A stretch of 64,000 nt of DNA from CBDFLD01 sp965249005. GTDB taxonomy: Bacteria; Acidobacteriota; UBA6911. The stretch's first letter is position 1. Each line of letters begins with the position of its first letter. Below are positions 18,121 through 26,120 of the stretch, in pieces. Both the position numbers and the translations under genes were made by a program. Location: the NCBI GenBank assembly GCA_965249005.1, contig CBDFLD010000017.1, positions 1 to 64,000 on the forward strand, given 5' to 3'. The notes below the pieces were generated by a model. The model saw only the letters and a program-made list of their open reading frames with translations. It had not been told where the DNA came from and ran no database searches.

Positions 18121-18743
18121 TTACCGGAGGACTTCCAAAAGTGTCGGACGAGGGGTTCGAAAACTCGGGTGCTAAAATGGACCGTGCCCACAACTCCGCA
18201 GCTTTCGGACGTGGGGTTCGAAGTCTCGGGTGCTCAAAATGGACCATTTGTCGTGTTTCCACAACTCCGGACCTCTCGGACGAGGGTTCGAAGTCTCGGG
18301 TGCTCAAAGCGAAGCACACGACGTGTTTCCACAACCCGCGAAAACGGCGTTTTGGCTCAATTTGTTGATATAAAATAGGTTAAGCTAATCGGACGACTTT
18401 CGGACTAGGTCCGGTAAAAACGGAGAATACGGGGTAAACAGAGAACCAGCGGCCGGAAAACAGGACGAATCCAACCGGTGGAGAAGGGGTCTGGCAGGAT
18501 GTGAGGAAGCCCCAAACCCTTTGAAAATAAAAAGTTATGGGGTGCACGTCTCTCCGGGGTGATGCCCCGGAGAGACGAGTTGTGTTTTGAAGAATGGTGG
18601 AGGCGGTGCAGCGTTACCACAACCCTTGATCTCTTAGTATAGATATATACAATCCATTTATTTTTATAGGCTTACGAACGTCAACGGATGGTTCTCCGAG
18701 TTCTCTCTGAGGGAAGTCCTTTTTATCCAGATTTCCCCTGAAG
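18121..18743. repeat. Noncoding end region A with tmRNA-3'-end-like repeats and a 13-bp hairpin
   Basis: No credible gene. Three direct repeats at about 18144, 18203 and 18273 share TCGGACG-N-GGGTTCGAA and CTCGGGTGCTC, separated by CACAACTCC-type linkers, spaced 59-71 nt. A perfect hairpin (CGTCTCTCCGGGG, loop TGATG, arms 13 bp) lies at 18547-18577. The region has a homologous counterpart at 28240-28867 with the same order, in which the hairpin arms are identical but the loop is GGCTA. Neither hairpin is followed by a T run. The conservation suggests an element end, recombination substrate or RNA. Confidence 0.6.
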
Positions 18744-18779
18744 ACTTTCGGATGCGGGTTCGATTCCCGCTGGGTGGTC
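18744..18779 (+). other. tmRNA 3'-end-like sequence, copy A (possible att site)
   Basis: Reads ACTTTCGGATGCGGG-TTCGATT-CCCGC, a complete five-pair T stem and T loop preceded by the TTTCGGA that precedes the T arm of many ssrA genes. What follows (TGGGTGGTC) is not a normal acceptor/CCA end and the rest of a tmRNA is absent. A second copy with the same flank occurs at 28868. ssrA 3' ends are common attachment sites; assignment as att is inference. Confidence 0.5.
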
Positions 18780-18996
18780 AAATCAGCCGCTTCTCCGACA
18801 TGGGAGCCAGGATGTCCGGGTCGACGTTCCGGACGTTGTTCACCCTCGTGCTGACGGTGCGCCTCTCGTAGGGGTCGGCACGGGGTTCACGCACCAGTTC
18901 AAGGAGCTGCGGCGCCGGCGATGTCCGATCAAGCCAATCAGCAAACCGGTCGGGGTCAATGATCGCCAGATGTCGGTGGTGGAATGTCGGACAGCC
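18778..18996 (-). pseudogene. C-terminal fragment of a SRAP (YedK/HMCES) peptidase-like protein
   Basis: About 72 residues matching the end of SOS-response-associated peptidases: HHRHLAIIDPDRFADWLD, then VSTRVNNVRNVDPDIL. The N-terminus with the catalytic Cys2 is missing and the frame above 18996 does not look like the family. SRAP proteins crosslink to abasic sites in single-stranded DNA. The same last 22 residues are fused to a truncated GGCT at 28902-29180, so the two ends share ancestry. Confidence 0.7.
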
Positions 18997-19146
18997 CCGG
19001 GAAGGCCGCCGTGGTGATGGCGGCGACACCACGGCACCAACAAGCAGACACAATCGTCATGTTGTTCCTCTGGAGCAGAGTAAAATGGGCTCGACAAGTC
19101 CTGGCTGGACAGCTAAATTTTTATAGTTGAATTTTATAGTTGAAAA

Positions 19147-19161
19147 TGAAATGCAATTTCA
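19147..19161. promoter_or_regulatory. Palindrome TGAAAT-GCA-ATTTCA, possible Fur-type operator
   Basis: Perfect 6-3-6 inverted repeat in an AT-rich stretch, part of a longer TGAAAATGAAAT tract that resembles Fur family boxes. Lies about 240 nt before a TonB-dependent receptor, a classic metal-regulated gene. Assignment is by resemblance only. Confidence 0.35.
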
Positions 19162-19185
19162 ATTAGAATAACTTCAAAGGGATTA

Positions 19186-19241
19186 GGGCAAGAGCCGGGT
19201 CGCACGCGAGCTTCAGATCCCGACGACCCAGGCTCCTGCCC
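19186..19241 (+). promoter_or_regulatory. Long leader hairpin upstream of the TonB receptor
   Basis: GGGCA, GAGCC and GGGTC (19186-19201) pair in order with GACCC, GGCTC and TGCCC (19225-19241), giving 15 base pairs with one mismatch and one bulge and a 23-nt loop. No T run follows, so it is not a simple terminator. It could stabilise or attenuate the receptor mRNA. No known riboswitch class recognised. Confidence 0.5.
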
Positions 19242-19397
19242 GTCATACAGCCGCGAGAGAGACTCAGGCGACCATGATTGACCTCTTCATTCTACCACAC
19301 CCTGGCGGTAGTCCCTTGCCGTCGCCGCTCGGTATGCCTGACTCCTCTTCGGCTCTCCGGCCCCCCAAAAACAACCTAAACGATCAAGGAGAGGACC

Positions 19398-21665
19398 ATG
19401 AGGAAAGTTTTCAGACTCACGATTGGATTCATCTGGTTGACCCTATCCGCACCGGGACTGCTTTCGGCCCAGAGTGACAAGACAGCGCTGGAAGGGATCG
19501 TTTTTGACTCGACCGGCGGCATCCTGGTGGGTGCGGACGTGTTTCTCCGACATATGGGTTCAGGGCTCGAGATTCATCAGGTGACTGACAACGAGGGTCG
19601 TTTCCAGTTCGTCACCGAGCCCGGAAGGTACCAGGTCACTGTGGCCCTGTCCGGTTTCGACAGCACCACCCACGATCTGACTTTGGCGCAGAGGGAGCCA
19701 GCCACCCTGCACCTCGAACTGTCCCCGGCCGCTTTGGCTACTCAAGTGGTGGTTGTGTCTGGTTCCCGAGAGCAGGAGCTGATCGAAAACTCGACCACCA
19801 AAGTCGACGTGATCCCGCAGAGACTGCTCCACGACTCGGGCTATGAGACGGTGCGGGACGTCTTGTCCGAGGAACCTGGGATCATCACTCGAAGTGGCTC
19901 CTCCGCCAGCCGCTCTGAAACCCAGATTCAAGGAATCGACTCGCGCCAGAGTCTGATCCTGATCGATGGCCTGCCCCTGGTTGGCGCCAAAGGCATCAAG
20001 TCGGGCATTCTGAACATGGACCGTCAGTCCGTAGGCCGCCTCGAGCGGATCGAGATCGTCAAGGGTGCGTCCTCGGCCCTCTACGGCTCTGATGCCATCG
20101 CCGGTGTCATCAACATGATCACACGCGAACCACGGTCTCCGGTGGAGGCCAGCGTCACTACCAGCGGAGGGTCTCTGAACCGCTTCGACGTGCGCGGTGA
20201 CCTGGGTTTCGTAAAGGACAAGTGGAGCGGCTTCTTCGAGGCCGAGCGCCACAAGCAGAATCCTTTCACCCTGATCCCTTCCAGATTTGGCACCACCGGA
20301 GCCGGGTTCCACCGCTACGACTATCTGGGCAAGCTCGGCTACGAATTCTCAGATCGTTTCAAGCTCAGGGCCACGGCGCACTCTTTCGTGAATCAGGATC
20401 GCGGCTCCCTGCTCAGCTCGTCCGGACCCACTGATAGCGTGACGAATGACAGCGCCCAACACTATGCCGTTTCGGCGGACGTGGGCCTGACGCCGATGAC
20501 CCGATGGAATCTCCGGGGTTTTTACGGAAAATACGACGAAAGTTCCCTTTCGGATGTCTTATCCCAGCCGGGTCCCATCAACTCGGTGGCCAATCTCAAC
20601 CAGCGCCTCTACCGTTTCGACAGCTCGGTCTCCCACGTCCTCGGCGGGCGACAGTTGCTACAAGGTGGATTGGAGTGGACTCAAGATGCGTACCGGGGAT
20701 ACAACCGGATTCTGGGAGACAATGCCGGCCAGGGAATCAGCATGGTCGATCTCTGGATCAATGATCGCCTTTCGCTTCACGAGCGGTTCGTATTGACCCT
20801 TGGGGGCCGTTTCAACCACCACAACCTATACGGAAGCCATTTCGTGCCGCGGGCCAGTGGTCTGCTCCGGATTACCGAGAAGCTGCGACTTCGAGGGACA
20901 TTCGGGCGGGGCTTTCGGGCGCCTGATCTGGGCCAGCTCTACTACCGATTCCAGAACCCACTGCACTTCTACCAGGTGATCGGGAACCCCCACCTGCAGC
21001 CGGAGAAGTCGACAACCTATCAGTTTGGCTTGGACTACGGTATGGGGAAGATCCGCTTCGCCGCCAATTTCTTCCGCAACGACATCCAGGACTTGATCCA
21101 AGCGGAGTTCATCGGCCAGCCCGGGACCTCGGCGGAGATGGAAGCCCTTCTCCGAACCTTTGACATCAGTTCCGAGTTCAATCCGGCTCTCAACCGTTTC
21201 TTCTATCTCTATCGGAACGTGGACAATGTCTACACCTCGGGCATCGAGAGCAAGATCGAGCTGAAACCGACTCGTGACCTGATGATCTCGGCCGGATACA
21301 CCTACCTGGATGCTCGTGACAAGGAGACGGACGCCTTCCTCAGCGGGCGGCACCGCCACCATGGGAACTTCCGTATCTTCTACAGCTCCAGCCGGTTCGG
21401 TGGGTGGCGGACGAACCTGCGCGGCACCTACTTTAGCAAGTGGCCGGTGTCGGGCAAGGGAGGGACGATTCTAGGTGATGCGCACCAGATCTGGGATTGG
21501 TATGTTGCCAAACCCCTCTCCCGGGCAACGGAGCTGTTCTTCGTGGTGGACAACTTGTTCGACAGCAAAGACGCGTCCCTCAACGCCGCTCAGCCTTCAT
21601 TCTTACGGGCAGATCCCGGACGATTGTTCCGCGTCGGCATGCGATGGAGGTTCAATCTCGAGTAG
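19398..21665 (+). CDS. TonB-dependent outer membrane receptor
   Basis: 755 residues. Signal peptide (FIWLTLSAPGLLSAQ), then a carboxypeptidase-regulatory-like domain (EGIVFDSTGGILVGADVFL), plug (VRDVLSEEPGIITR, QSLILIDGLPLVG, RIEIVKGASSALYGSDAIAG) and a 22-strand barrel ending in Phe-x-x-Glu-stop (RWRFNLE). Imports a metal chelate, cobalamin or similar ligand with TonB energy. SD GGAGAGG is 6-12 nt before the ATG. First gene of a likely operon with a PQQ-type propeller protein and a DUF4198-Kelch protein. The substrate cannot be read from the sequence; the palindrome upstream suggests metal control. Confidence 0.9.
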   Translation: MRKVFRLTIGFIWLTLSAPGLLSAQSDKTALEGIVFDSTGGILVGADVFLRHMGSGLEIHQVTDNEGRFQFVTEPGRYQVTVALSGFDSTTHDLTLAQREPATLHLELSPAALATQVVVVSGSREQELIENSTTKVDVIPQRLLHDSGYETVRDVLSEEPGIITRSGSSASRSETQIQGIDSRQSLILIDGLPLVGAKGIKSGILNMDRQSVGRLERIEIVKGASSALYGSDAIAGVINMITREPRSPVEASVTTSGGSLNRFDVRGDLGFVKDKWSGFFEAERHKQNPFTLIPSRFGTTGAGFHRYDYLGKLGYEFSDRFKLRATAHSFVNQDRGSLLSSSGPTDSVTNDSAQHYAVSADVGLTPMTRWNLRGFYGKYDESSLSDVLSQPGPINSVANLNQRLYRFDSSVSHVLGGRQLLQGGLEWTQDAYRGYNRILGDNAGQGISMVDLWINDRLSLHERFVLTLGGRFNHHNLYGSHFVPRASGLLRITEKLRLRGTFGRGFRAPDLGQLYYRFQNPLHFYQVIGNPHLQPEKSTTYQFGLDYGMGKIRFAANFFRNDIQDLIQAEFIGQPGTSAEMEALLRTFDISSEFNPALNRFFYLYRNVDNVYTSGIESKIELKPTRDLMISAGYTYLDARDKETDAFLSGRHRHHGNFRIFYSSSRFGGWRTNLRGTYFSKWPVSGKGGTILGDAHQIWDWYVAKPLSRATELFFVVDNLFDSKDASLNAAQPSFLRADPGRLFRVGMRWRFNLE

Positions 21666-21712
21666 CCGCTCCAGAACGGCAATCCCCTATCGAGGAGTTA
21701 AGGAAAGAGACG

Positions 21713-22978
21713 ATGCGCCTCGGACTTTCACGAAGAAGCTTTCTGGCTGCCTGCATGGCCAGTCCCTGTTGGGCCGGCCAGTGGCCTGGCTTTCGAGGGA
21801 AAGGAAACAGCCGCGCCCCAGACAACGACTATCCACTCGAATGGTCACGGGAGAAGAACCTGGCGTGGGAAGCCCCACTACTCGGCTACGGCCAGTCCAG
21901 TCCGGTCGTGTACGGTTCACAAGTGTTCCTGACGACGCTCGAGGGTCCCCACAAAGAGACTCTTTCCGTCCTGGCCCTGAGCCTGGAAACGGGTGACCTC
22001 CTCTGGCGAAGAGACTTTGCACCCACGCAGCGGATCGAGGTCAACGACATGGTCAGCCGGTCCGCTCCTACCCCCGCTGTCGACGCCGAGTCGGTTTACG
22101 TCTTCTTCGGGACCGGAGAGTTCATCGGGATCAGCCATAGCGGAGAACTTCGCTGGCAGCGTAGTCTGGTCAACGAATATGGGAAGTTCCGTGGACGTCA
22201 CGGCATCGGTAGCTCGCTGCGCCTGAGCCGAGGCGGAGTGCTGGTGCTGGTGGCTCACGACGGACCCAGCTTCCTGCTTTTGGCCGACAGGAAAACGGGA
22301 GAGAACCTCTGGATGACAGAGCGGCCCCAGGGGATTGCCTGGAGCACACCCGCCGTCTGCCAACACCAGGGTGAAGAAATCGTTCTGGTCAGCGGCGGCG
22401 ACGGACTAAATGCCTACCTCGGGCAGGATGGGCGAAGGATCTGGGGTCTGGATGGGTTGGAAGGAAACCGGATCCCCTCGCCCACTCTCTTCCCAGGCGG
22501 CGCCATCGTCGGTTCCAGCAAGAAGGGACACAACCTCGCCATACGGTTTCCGGGAGCGGGTGAGGACAGGCCCAGGATTCTATGGAAAGCCAAGAACGCA
22601 ACCACTTATTTCTGCTCGGTGCTGGCCCACCGGGGTCATGCTTATTTCGTCAACAAGTCTGGGGTTGCCTATTGTCTCGATCTGGCTACGGGAGCAGAAG
22701 GGTGGATCCAGAGGCTCAAAGGCCAGAATTGGGTCTCGCCGATCGGTGCCGGCGAGCGCGTGTACTCCTTCTCGATGAGGCATGGAACGGAGGTGTTGCA
22801 AGCTTCAGACCACTTCGAGAAGCTGGCCGAGAACCCTCCTCTGGCGAGCGGACGACTGTACGGGGTGGCAGCGGTTGCTGGCGCTTTCCTGCTCCGTTAC
22901 GGCAGGAGCTTGGTCAAGGTCGTCCAGCCTGGAACTCAGGACAATGCTTGTGCGAAGCGGAACTCCTTGGAAACTTGA
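21713..22978 (+). CDS. PQQ-type beta-propeller protein with Tat-like signal
   Basis: About 421 residues. The N-terminus LSRRSFLAACMA resembles a twin-arginine signal, followed by WPGFRGKGNSRAP, the usual opening of PQQ-like/BamB-like propellers. Repeats of the type GDLLWRRDF, GENLWMTERP and GRRIWGLDGL mark the blades. I start at ATG 21713 with AGGAAAGAG before it; a longer frame runs back into the receptor gene and is rejected. Periplasmic; could be a PQQ enzyme or scaffold. Sits 47 nt after the TonB receptor and is probably co-transcribed. Confidence 0.8.
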   Translation: MRLGLSRRSFLAACMASPCWAGQWPGFRGKGNSRAPDNDYPLEWSREKNLAWEAPLLGYGQSSPVVYGSQVFLTTLEGPHKETLSVLALSLETGDLLWRRDFAPTQRIEVNDMVSRSAPTPAVDAESVYVFFGTGEFIGISHSGELRWQRSLVNEYGKFRGRHGIGSSLRLSRGGVLVLVAHDGPSFLLLADRKTGENLWMTERPQGIAWSTPAVCQHQGEEIVLVSGGDGLNAYLGQDGRRIWGLDGLEGNRIPSPTLFPGGAIVGSSKKGHNLAIRFPGAGEDRPRILWKAKNATTYFCSVLAHRGHAYFVNKSGVAYCLDLATGAEGWIQRLKGQNWVSPIGAGERVYSFSMRHGTEVLQASDHFEKLAENPPLASGRLYGVAAVAGAFLLRYGRSLVKVVQPGTQDNACAKRNSLET

Positions 22979-23069
22979 TTGATGTGACATGAGGACAGGC
23001 CACTCTAAAGGTGCTCAAGAGAGCAAAAGACACCTCGAGAGAAAGGGCGGGTTTGAAAAGGAGGCTTCA

Positions 23070-23162
23070 GTGAAAATCGTAAACGATGCCCCCCACCAGA
23101 AGACAAGGAGTCAGGATTCGGTTCGCGAATCGGTCAAAGAGGCCGCGAGAAAGGAAAAGTGA
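23070..23162 (+). CDS. Micro-ORF (30 aa) coupled to the next small gene
   Basis: GTG start with AAAAGGAGG six nt upstream; reads MKIVNDAPHQKT... and ends ARKEK, highly charged. The stop overlaps the GTG of the next gene (GTGA), the usual sign of translational coupling. No family recognised. The strong ribosome site is the main argument; it could be a leader peptide that sets translation of the following gene. Confidence 0.45.
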   Translation: MKIVNDAPHQKTRSQDSVRESVKEAARKEK

Positions 23163-23392
23163 TTATGTCAGATCCATGTCAAAAATATGACCTCCGGATC
23201 CTTTCCCGCCGAGAAGAGTTCGGAATGGTCGCCCAATGTCCAAATGGCTGTATTCATATTTGTGTGGGGAACACAGCTTTGAGACTCTTGAAAGAACAAT
23301 ACTGGACGTTAATGGAATTACTGGCGGAATCGGCTCAGAAGATCGCAAACCCTAACGCCTCTGAGTATGTCACTCGAAGAACGATTCATTGA
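23159..23392 (+). CDS. Small cytosolic protein (77 aa) in the uptake operon
   Basis: Reads MVAQCPNGCIHICVGNTALRLLKEQ in part (residues 22-45), a pattern like the small one-domain proteins with CxxGxxH...GN..L that are encoded beside TonB receptors in Bacteroidetes and relatives (DUF6686-like). Family link is tentative. Starts at GTG 23159 (coupled) or ATG 23165. Cys pair and His could hold a metal. Role unknown, presumably linked to the uptake operon. Confidence 0.6.
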   Translation: MIMSDPCQKYDLRILSRREEFGMVAQCPNGCIHICVGNTALRLLKEQYWTLMELLAESAQKIANPNASEYVTRRTIH

Positions 23393-23515
23393 AAAAATGA
23401 CCAGAGGTTCCCTGGAGACTCAAGCCCACACTTACGGTCTTCGTTTTGTGCCCTTGAGATAGAACAGATGTCATCATCGATTTTCAACGTTTTCCAATCA
23501 ACGAGGAGATCAAAA

Positions 23516-25267
23516 ATGAAAAGCCTACGCGTGTTCGGATTGATATTGGGCGTCATCTTGGCGACGGGTTCCTTACAAGCCCATTTCGTTTGGGTTGCGC
23601 TTGGGACCCAGGACAGCAGCGGTCCACAAGCCCAGGTCTACTTTAGTGAGTCCGCTCAAGCGGATTCAGCTGAGTTTCTGGACAGGCTGACAAGACTGAA
23701 CGCGTGGCATCGCACCGCAGAAGGGGAATATATCCCGCTCAAACTCCGCAAAATCGAAAGAGGCGACGAGGGATTGCTCACAAGCAGCTTACCCTCGGGT
23801 CGGGGCAGCGTTGAAGCGGACTGTTTGTATGGCGTCTTCTCGCACGGTGACAAGCTCATGTTGCTTCATTACTATGCGAAGTCGCTGAGATCGGATGTAA
23901 GCGACAGCCTGAGACGCTCGGAGAGGCTGGATCTCGATATTTCGCCACGACTCGCAAATGGCGGAATGCAACTCAGCGTCTTTTGGAAAGGTCAACCCTT
24001 AGAGGGCTCTCAAGTCGTCGTCGTGCCTCCAAAGGGGGAGCGATTAGAACTCAAGACCGACGCCAGAGGGATGACCGGTTTGAAAGCGCAGACGCCAGGC
24101 CGGTATGAGATTCGAGCTCGATGGATCGAGAAGAAAGGCGGCGAGTTCCAAAAGCAGAAGTACGAGGAAGCGAGGCACTACAGCACGGTAACCTTTGATG
24201 TCAGGACATCCGACGCCAACAAGTTGTCCACCAGGGCCAGATCACGCTCTGTGATCGGCACACCCTATAACGACCAGAAAGAAATCGTCGCAGAACTCCA
24301 CAGGCAGAAAGAAGCATCAGACTCAACGAAAGGCGCACCGTACTCAGACCTGCCCAGGGGCATCACGAGTTTTGGAGCTGCGGTGATCGGTGACTGGCTG
24401 TACGTCTACGGCGGACATTTTGGCCGGGCACATCATTACTCGAACACGAGTCAATCCAACGAACTCAGCCGATTGAATCTGAGAAATCCCGAGAAGTGGG
24501 AAATGATCGCCAAAGGTCCCCGACTGCAAGGGTTGGCGATGGTTGCCCATGGCAACAAGCTGTACCGCGTAGGTGGATTCACGGCGCATAACGAAGAGGA
24601 CGAGGACCACGATCTGCGCTCGGTGGCGGATTTTGTCCGCTTCGACCCACAGGCGAAGCAATGGGAGTCCCTGCCGTCCTTACCGGAGCCTCGCTCGTCC
24701 CATGATGCCGTTGTGATCCACAACAAGCTCTACATTGTGGGTGGTTGGCAACTCGGAGGCGAAAAGCCGAAGTGGCACAAGACGGCGTGGGTGGCGGATC
24801 TATCGCAAGAGGAAATCGTATGGGAACCACTCCCCAAGCCGCCTTTCCAACGCCGAGCACTCTCTCTCGGACACCTCGATGGCAAGCTGTACGCTATAGG
24901 CGGCATGCAACAAAAGGGTGGCCCGACAACACGGGTCGATATTTTCGATCCGGCCGGCGGCAAGTGGTCACAGGGACCGAGCCTGATCGACCCGCTAGCC
25001 GACGCGGAGCGGGGCAAGGGTATGGAAGGCTTCGGTTCTTCGGCCTACACTATGGGCAGGCGCCTTTTTCTCAGCACGTACAACGGCAATGTCCAAGTCC
25101 TCGGCCCTGGCGACAAGACCTGGCACATCGCGACCAAACTTGAAGACGACCGATTCTTTCACCGCATGTTGCCATTCAACACCCACCTGCTACTTGTGGG
25201 TGGGGCGAGCATGCGGTCCGGCAAGCGTCTTCACTTTGAAACAGTTGAACTATCAAGCTTGAAGTGA
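23516..25267 (+). CDS. Secreted DUF4198-like plus Kelch-repeat protein
   Basis: 583 residues. Signal peptide VFGLILGVILATGSLQA followed by HFVWVALGTQ, the usual start of DUF4198 (NikM-like) proteins linked to metal uptake. Residues about 290-580 are Kelch repeats (GDWLYVYGG, NKLYRVGG, NKLYIVGG, GKLYAIGG, HLLLVGGA), forming a beta propeller. SD CGAGGAGAT precedes the ATG at 23516. DUF4198 beside a TonB receptor supports metal acquisition; the Kelch part may bind a partner or ligand. A fusion of these two domains is not the standard form. Confidence 0.8.
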   Translation: MKSLRVFGLILGVILATGSLQAHFVWVALGTQDSSGPQAQVYFSESAQADSAEFLDRLTRLNAWHRTAEGEYIPLKLRKIERGDEGLLTSSLPSGRGSVEADCLYGVFSHGDKLMLLHYYAKSLRSDVSDSLRRSERLDLDISPRLANGGMQLSVFWKGQPLEGSQVVVVPPKGERLELKTDARGMTGLKAQTPGRYEIRARWIEKKGGEFQKQKYEEARHYSTVTFDVRTSDANKLSTRARSRSVIGTPYNDQKEIVAELHRQKEASDSTKGAPYSDLPRGITSFGAAVIGDWLYVYGGHFGRAHHYSNTSQSNELSRLNLRNPEKWEMIAKGPRLQGLAMVAHGNKLYRVGGFTAHNEEDEDHDLRSVADFVRFDPQAKQWESLPSLPEPRSSHDAVVIHNKLYIVGGWQLGGEKPKWHKTAWVADLSQEEIVWEPLPKPPFQRRALSLGHLDGKLYAIGGMQQKGGPTTRVDIFDPAGGKWSQGPSLIDPLADAERGKGMEGFGSSAYTMGRRLFLSTYNGNVQVLGPGDKTWHIATKLEDDRFFHRMLPFNTHLLLVGGASMRSGKRLHFETVELSSLK

Positions 25268-25311
25268 CCCGACAGTCACGGGGATGGCAGCGACTGTGAC
25301 CCGGTGGCCCG

Positions 25312-25875
25312 TTACTCCGGCCAACAGCCGGATACGATCCGACGCCCTTTGACGCGAGTCGTCTCGACCGTATAGATCCAGGCCAGTTGGTGTGCGTCGC
25401 CCACCGCAACGGGTACGAGTACGCGACGGTAGAGGCTGCGACCACCCGGGCGGAAGCCCTCCAGCCAGTCCATGGCGGGCAGGCGGTCTTCGGGGTCGTC
25501 AAAGGTCAGAAGCTCCCCGTATACAGCGCCCCAGCTGGCCCGTGCGACACTTTCGGGGACCGGTTGGGAGAATGACCCCACCCGGTCGGAGAGGCGCGCT
25601 TGTGTGGCCACGTCGGCCAACGGGTTGGTGGTGCCGTGAGCGAGGACGTCTGTGTCCGGGACTTCAAGAACCGGGAAGCCGGGGCCCTCGAAGAGGCGAC
25701 CGCGAACTTGCGCCTCCCGGATCTCGAGCGCGCCTTGGCAAAAGCGGTCGTGGTTTCCGTAGCCGCGCTTGAGCGTTCCGTAGACGAAGAGCCGCAACAC
25801 TCCGGATGTGTTCTCCTTCGGGGTTTGGGAGGTTTCGCTCCGCCGTTGTGCAGGCTTCATGGCTCCCTCCGTCAA
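25312..25875 (-). CDS. Gamma-glutamylcyclotransferase-like (GGCT/AIG2) protein, complete copy
   Basis: About 187 residues. AIG2/GGCT fold: N-terminal LFVYGTLKRGYGNHDRF carries the conserved YGTL nucleotide/substrate loop; the RLFEGPGFPVLEV strand and YGELLTFDDPEDRLPAMDWLEG follow. Such enzymes cyclise or release gamma-glutamyl amines. Starts at 25875 or 25860. Preceded on the minus strand by the C-terminal fragment of a glutamine amidotransferase-like gene, the same order as at 29.2 kb. In amidoligase systems GGCT is thought to trim or recycle the ligated product. Confidence 0.8.
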   Translation of the reverse strand: MTEGAMKPAQRRSETSQTPKENTSGVLRLFVYGTLKRGYGNHDRFCQGALEIREAQVRGRLFEGPGFPVLEVPDTDVLAHGTTNPLADVATQARLSDRVGSFSQPVPESVARASWGAVYGELLTFDDPEDRLPAMDWLEGFRPGGRSLYRRVLVPVAVGDAHQLAWIYTVETTRVKGRRIVSGCWPE

Positions 25876-25893
25876 GGCGACGCCTTTCCCTTT

Positions 25894-26120
25894 TTATTGC
25901 GCGATGAACTCGAACCGCTCGATCGAGAAGTCCCACATATTCCGGTGCCGGAACCGGATCAGACTCATGCGAGGGACGGCCAGCTCATGCCATCCCCGCT
26001 CCCCGTCCAGGGCCGCGTCCAGATAGGCCGGGTCGGAGGCATAAAGGACAGCCCGATGACGACGGTGGAAACGCAGGGCGAGGGGTTTGTTTCCCTTGAG
26101 CACCAGCAAGGTCTCCGGGT
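25894..26120 (-). pseudogene. C-terminal fragment of a class II glutamine amidotransferase-like gene
   Basis: About 75 residues that match the end of the complete protein at 29177-29977 (KGNKPL.LR, HRAVLYASDPAYLDAALDG, DFSIERFEFIAQ). The catalytic N-terminus is lost. The homology stops at about 26120, where recombinase sequence begins; the shared letters at the break are few, so this looks like an illegitimate junction. Evidence that the system existed in a second copy. Confidence 0.8.

Larger units (their letters stand above)
18997..19397 (+). other. Intergenic region before the TonB receptor
   Basis: No gene supported. AT-rich patch 19113-19175 with two direct copies of TTTTATAGTTGAA, a 15-bp palindrome at 19147 and a long hairpin at 19186-19241, all of which are upstream control candidates for the receptor operon. 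This is where the mobile DNA ends and the uptake operon begins. Confidence 0.5.

Noticed and set aside
18144..18308. Repeats as a tRNA cluster
   Set aside because: Only T-arm-like halves are present; no anticodon or D arms and acceptor stems do not pair.
18144..18308. Repeats as a CRISPR array
   Set aside because: Units differ in sequence, spacing varies, linkers are themselves repeated, and no cas genes are near (the Cas4-like nuclease is a phage recombination type).
19186..19241. Cobalamin or other known riboswitch
   Set aside because: No B12 box or other class consensus was found; only a simple long hairpin.
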